A stretch of DNA of 33,647 nucleotides, taken from assembly GCA_020723325.1 (NCBI GenBank), contig DYJD01000050.1, forward strand, positions 1 through 33,647, in the 5' to 3' direction. Positions within the stretch are counted from its first letter, which is position 1. Every line of letters starts with the position of its first letter. The stretch is from Desulfosudis oleivorans. GTDB lineage: Bacteria > Desulfobacterota > Desulfobacteria > Desulfobacterales > SURF-7. The translations under genes and the position numbers were made by a program. Shown one piece after another: positions 31,869 through 33,647 of this stretch. The notes under the pieces are model-generated. The model searched no databases, was not told the origin of the DNA, and saw only the letters and a list, made by a program, of their open reading frames with translations.

Positions 31869-32288
31869 TTACGACTGCGCATATATTTCAAAACCAAGCC
31901 TCTTGAGCCTTGAAATAAATTTTTGATCGAAAGTTGCTATTACGGATTCCTTGAAGGACCGGCATACAGAAACAACCACTGCGTCACCGAAATCGGGTAT
32001 TGCTTCAGGCCAATAAGAAAATACAGTTTCAAAATCAATCTCGTGAATGATTTTAACTCCTGGAAGAACCAAAAAATCTCCAACCATAGTCTTTATATCA
32101 GAACGAGAAACCGCATATACTTTTGCCATTACGTAGATAAATTCAGTCAGGACATTTTGAGGGCAATATATCATCTTTTTCAATAATGCTGCATCTCTAA
32201 AAAGGCTTGAAATCCTGAGCTGCTGCTCTGCATTTCGGTCGGTAACAAAAGAGATCAACGCATTTGTATCAATTATATATTCCTTCAA
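31869..32288 (-). CDS. PIN-domain toxin (VapC-like RNase)
   Basis: 139 residues. DTNALISF supplies the first PIN aspartate. NVLTEF contributes the conserved glutamate, and IPDFGDAVVVSVC and IATFDQKF carry the later acidic residues. PIN toxins cleave RNA with Mg2+. The start is a TTG whose TGA overlap (TTGA) joins it to the antitoxin stop, so translation is coupled. The two-gene layout and the upstream operator fit a type II toxin-antitoxin module. It sits between nrfHA and the transposase remnant, a typical accessory position. Confidence 0.85.
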   Translation of the reverse strand: MKEYIIDTNALISFVTDRNAEQQLRISSLFRDAALLKKMIYCPQNVLTEFIYVMAKVYAVSRSDIKTMVGDFLVLPGVKIIHEIDFETVFSYWPEAIPDFGDAVVVSVCRSFKESVIATFDQKFISRLKRLGFEIYAQS

Positions 32289-32518
32289 CGAAACCGCTCC
32301 GATCGAAAGTTTCTCGCCTTTTGAATATCGTCTGTGATATTCCCTTTTCCGATTTTAATGCTGTTTTGGTATTCTAAAAACTTTTTTTGTACAGGAGAGA
32401 CGACAACTTTGCCTTCCACTATGTTCCACTCAAGTGTGTCTTTGATGGCAAGCTTCAAGCTTTTTCGAATTGTCTTGGGAATGGTTGTCTGAAATTTTGA
32501 GGTAATGACGGAGCGCAT
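32285..32518 (-). CDS. AbrB/MazE-type antitoxin (VapB-like)
   Basis: 77 residues from ATG 32518, chosen because GGAGG lies 6 nt upstream; the frame opens 4 codons earlier at a TTG that is itself part of the ribosome binding site. MRSVITSKFQTTIPKTIRK is the swapped-hairpin AbrB DNA-binding fold (TSKFQTTIPK signature). The C-terminal 35 residues would wrap the toxin. It neutralises the PIN toxin and should repress its own promoter through the inverted repeat at 32545-32568. Confidence 0.87.
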   Translation of the reverse strand: MRSVITSKFQTTIPKTIRKSLKLAIKDTLEWNIVEGKVVVSPVQKKFLEYQNSIKIGKGNITDDIQKARNFRSERFR

Positions 32519-32544
32519 TTTTTCCTCCAAAATTTTAATAAATT

Positions 32545-32568
32545 CTTACAAAAATATAATATTGTAAG
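32545..32568. promoter_or_regulatory. Inverted-repeat operator of the toxin-antitoxin operon
   Basis: CTTACAA and TTGTAAG arms separated by 10 bp straddle the -10 hexamer, the expected place for antitoxin autorepression. Confidence 0.65.
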
Positions 32569-32584
32569 GAGATTGATCTGTCAA
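32556..32584 (-). promoter_or_regulatory. Sigma-70 promoter of the toxin-antitoxin operon
   Basis: Minus strand: TTGACA (32579-32584), 17-bp spacer, TATTAT (32556-32561). The start site would be about 30 nt before the antitoxin ATG. Confidence 0.75.
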
Positions 32585-32933
32585 GAATTCTGTTATGAGA
32601 TCAATAAATACAATCGACCATGGATATAGTATAAAAACGGAATATAACGGCCTGCATCGAATCCACCGGCCAGCAAGTCAACCAAAAATTGAAAAATTGG
32701 GGGACAGGTTCGTTATACGCTTTTCGCGAATTAACAAAAATCGAACCACATCTCCGTTGGATTGAGGGTGAGATACTAACCAAAATTCTGCTATTAAGAG
32801 TTACCGATAGGAATAAAAGACGGGCGAAAAGCTTCTATTTTTGCATTATGTAAGCGTGGCTGAGCTGAAATCCTTGACTGTGATTATGATTTTTAAAACA
32901 GCGTTTTTTGACCCCATTCACTGGTGAAATAGA
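32585..32933. other. Spacer without a recognisable gene
   Basis: A/T-rich sequence between the toxin-antitoxin promoter and the transposase stop. A minus-strand open frame of 60 codons (32601-32783) has no convincing protein character. An AATTGGGGGACAGG motif (from 32694) is present; nothing else stands out. Confidence 0.4.
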
Positions 32934-33647
32934 TCATTCTGTAAGACGCTTCAAGGAGTATAGCCCTTTCAAACCTGATATGGGCTTGGGTTTTTTCTCC
33001 TTGGCGGATGGAAACAGCTCCTTGACCCGCAAATATTGTTGCCGCACAAAATCCTTGGAGCCGATGATGCCGGAATCTGTAAAATAGCGTGTGCGATACA
33101 GGAACCGATCGGTGCGGGTGATCCGGAAGCCTTTTTTCCGCTCCTTTTCCACGGTTTTCTGTTCAATGCCTTTTCCTTTTTCCCCCCTCACACTTCTCCC
33201 CTCTCCCTTCTCACTTCTTTCTTCCCCCTTCTTCTTTATCGCTCCGGCTTCGTACAAAAATTTTCGGTAAAGGCGCAAACGCTCCTTGGCGTCCAGCACC
33301 CCGAATTCTTTCAGGCCGAAATCCAGGGAAAGAAAATCCCCCTTGTTTTTCTGCTGGACATGATAGCCGATGGAATTCCAGCGGTAATCCTCGGGTTTCG
33401 CCACCAGCCCGGCCCGCACCGGATTAAGATCGATATAGGCCAGGCAGTTGATTAGGGTTTCGCCCTTTTCCACGATCAGGCTTTTGAAGCGCTCGCCCCA
33501 GAAAAAGCCCCGGCGGCCATGGCGTTTGTTGTAAAAACGGGAAAAGGTCTGCTTGAGTTCCTTGCAAAATTCGGAAAGGCTGGTCCATTTATGCTTCAGA
33601 AACGGAATCTGGCCGTCCAGACAGATCTTGTCCTTACCATGCAGAAG
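32934..33647 (-). CDS. Y1/REP-associated tyrosine transposase, 5' end outside the window
   Basis: 237 residues visible; the frame continues off the right edge, so the N-terminal HUH motif is not seen. The visible part has FSRFYNKRHGRRGFFWGERF, which includes the catalytic-tyrosine helix region of IS200/RAYT proteins, then CLAYIDLNPVRAGLV and DYRWNSIGYH, hallmarks of Y1_Tnp. The GTG at 33473 is internal, not the start. A lysine/glutamate-rich insert (about 33169-33224) is encoded by eight 7-bp repeats. RAYT proteins recognise REP hairpins with GTAG or GGAG feet; both kinds occur in this window. Confidence 0.88.
   Translation of the reverse strand, partial: LLHGKDKICLDGQIPFLKHKWTSLSEFCKELKQTFSRFYNKRHGRRGFFWGERFKSLIVEKGETLINCLAYIDLNPVRAGLVAKPEDYRWNSIGYHVQQKNKGDFLSLDFGLKEFGVLDAKERLRLYRKFLYEAGAIKKKGEERSEKGEGRSVRGEKGKGIEQKTVEKERKKGFRITRTDRFLYRTRYFTDSGIIGSKDFVRQQYLRVKELFPSAKEKKPKPISGLKGLYSLKRLTE
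33169..33224 (-). repeat. 7-bp GA array inside the transposase ORF
   Basis: Eight consecutive minus-strand heptamers: GAAGAAA, GAAGTGA, GAAGGGA, GAGGGGA, GAAGTGT, GAGGGGG, GAAAAAG, GAAAAGG. All begin GA, as in the intergenic arrays, and the reading frame continues through them. Confidence 0.85.

Noticed and set aside
32601-32783. 60-codon minus-strand open frame
   Set aside because: There is no family resemblance, no ribosome binding site, and it lies in an A/T-rich spacer.

Overview
The window looks like a chromosomal segment of an anaerobic, probably sulfate-reducing, Desulfobacterota (former Deltaproteobacteria) bacterium. This is inferred from gene content: many acyl-CoA dehydrogenases, solute-binding proteins without permeases, a NrfHA nitrite reductase, a C_GCAxxG_C_C protein beside an arsenite methyltransferase, and abundant short-period intergenic repeats. 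Almost every gene is on the minus strand.

Layout. Positions 1-6500 hold a PAS remnant, a Liv-type solute-binding protein, a PleD-like response regulator/diguanylate cyclase, and a chemoreceptor that follows a second solute-binding protein by 8 nt. Positions 6800-23920 hold one long minus-strand gene run, transcribed from high to low coordinates: hydratase-SDR-SCP2 multifunctional protein; thiolase-fold-DUF35-SDR-SCP2 fusion; SCPx-type thiolase; three acyl-CoA dehydrogenases; acyl-CoA ligase; small hypothetical protein; 2-methylacyl-CoA racemase; thioesterase; a fourth, long acyl-CoA dehydrogenase; metallophosphoesterase; TetR regulator. Together these can activate an acid, epimerise an alpha-methyl centre, dehydrogenate, hydrate, oxidise and thiolytically cleave it. 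The set matches peroxisomal branched-chain/sterol side-chain beta-oxidation (AMACR, MFE-2, SCPx) in an anaerobe-like setting. The substrate is not identifiable from sequence.

Positions 23918-28185 hold repeat-rich spacers, the C_GCAxxG_C_C gene and arsM under a promoter overlapped by a perfect palindrome, and an N-acyl-D-amino-acid deacylase-like gene. A plus-strand tRNA-dihydrouridine synthase (28186-29166) is followed in the same frame by a beheaded remnant gene. Positions 29701-31836 hold nrfHA with a terminator and a CRP/FNR-type palindrome. Positions 31869-32584 hold a VapBC-like toxin-antitoxin pair with promoter and operator. The right edge cuts through a Y1 (REP-associated) transposase gene.

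The most unusual non-genic signal is a family of degenerate 7-bp tandem arrays, each unit beginning GA but with otherwise different sequence from array to array. On the minus strand they repeatedly begin within a few nucleotides after stop codons, and one array lies inside the transposase ORF. Related 6-bp (GGTATC-like) and 9-bp (GGAC) arrays, GGAG-type REP hairpins and GTAG-footed hairpins also occur. No tRNA, rRNA or CRISPR was seen.
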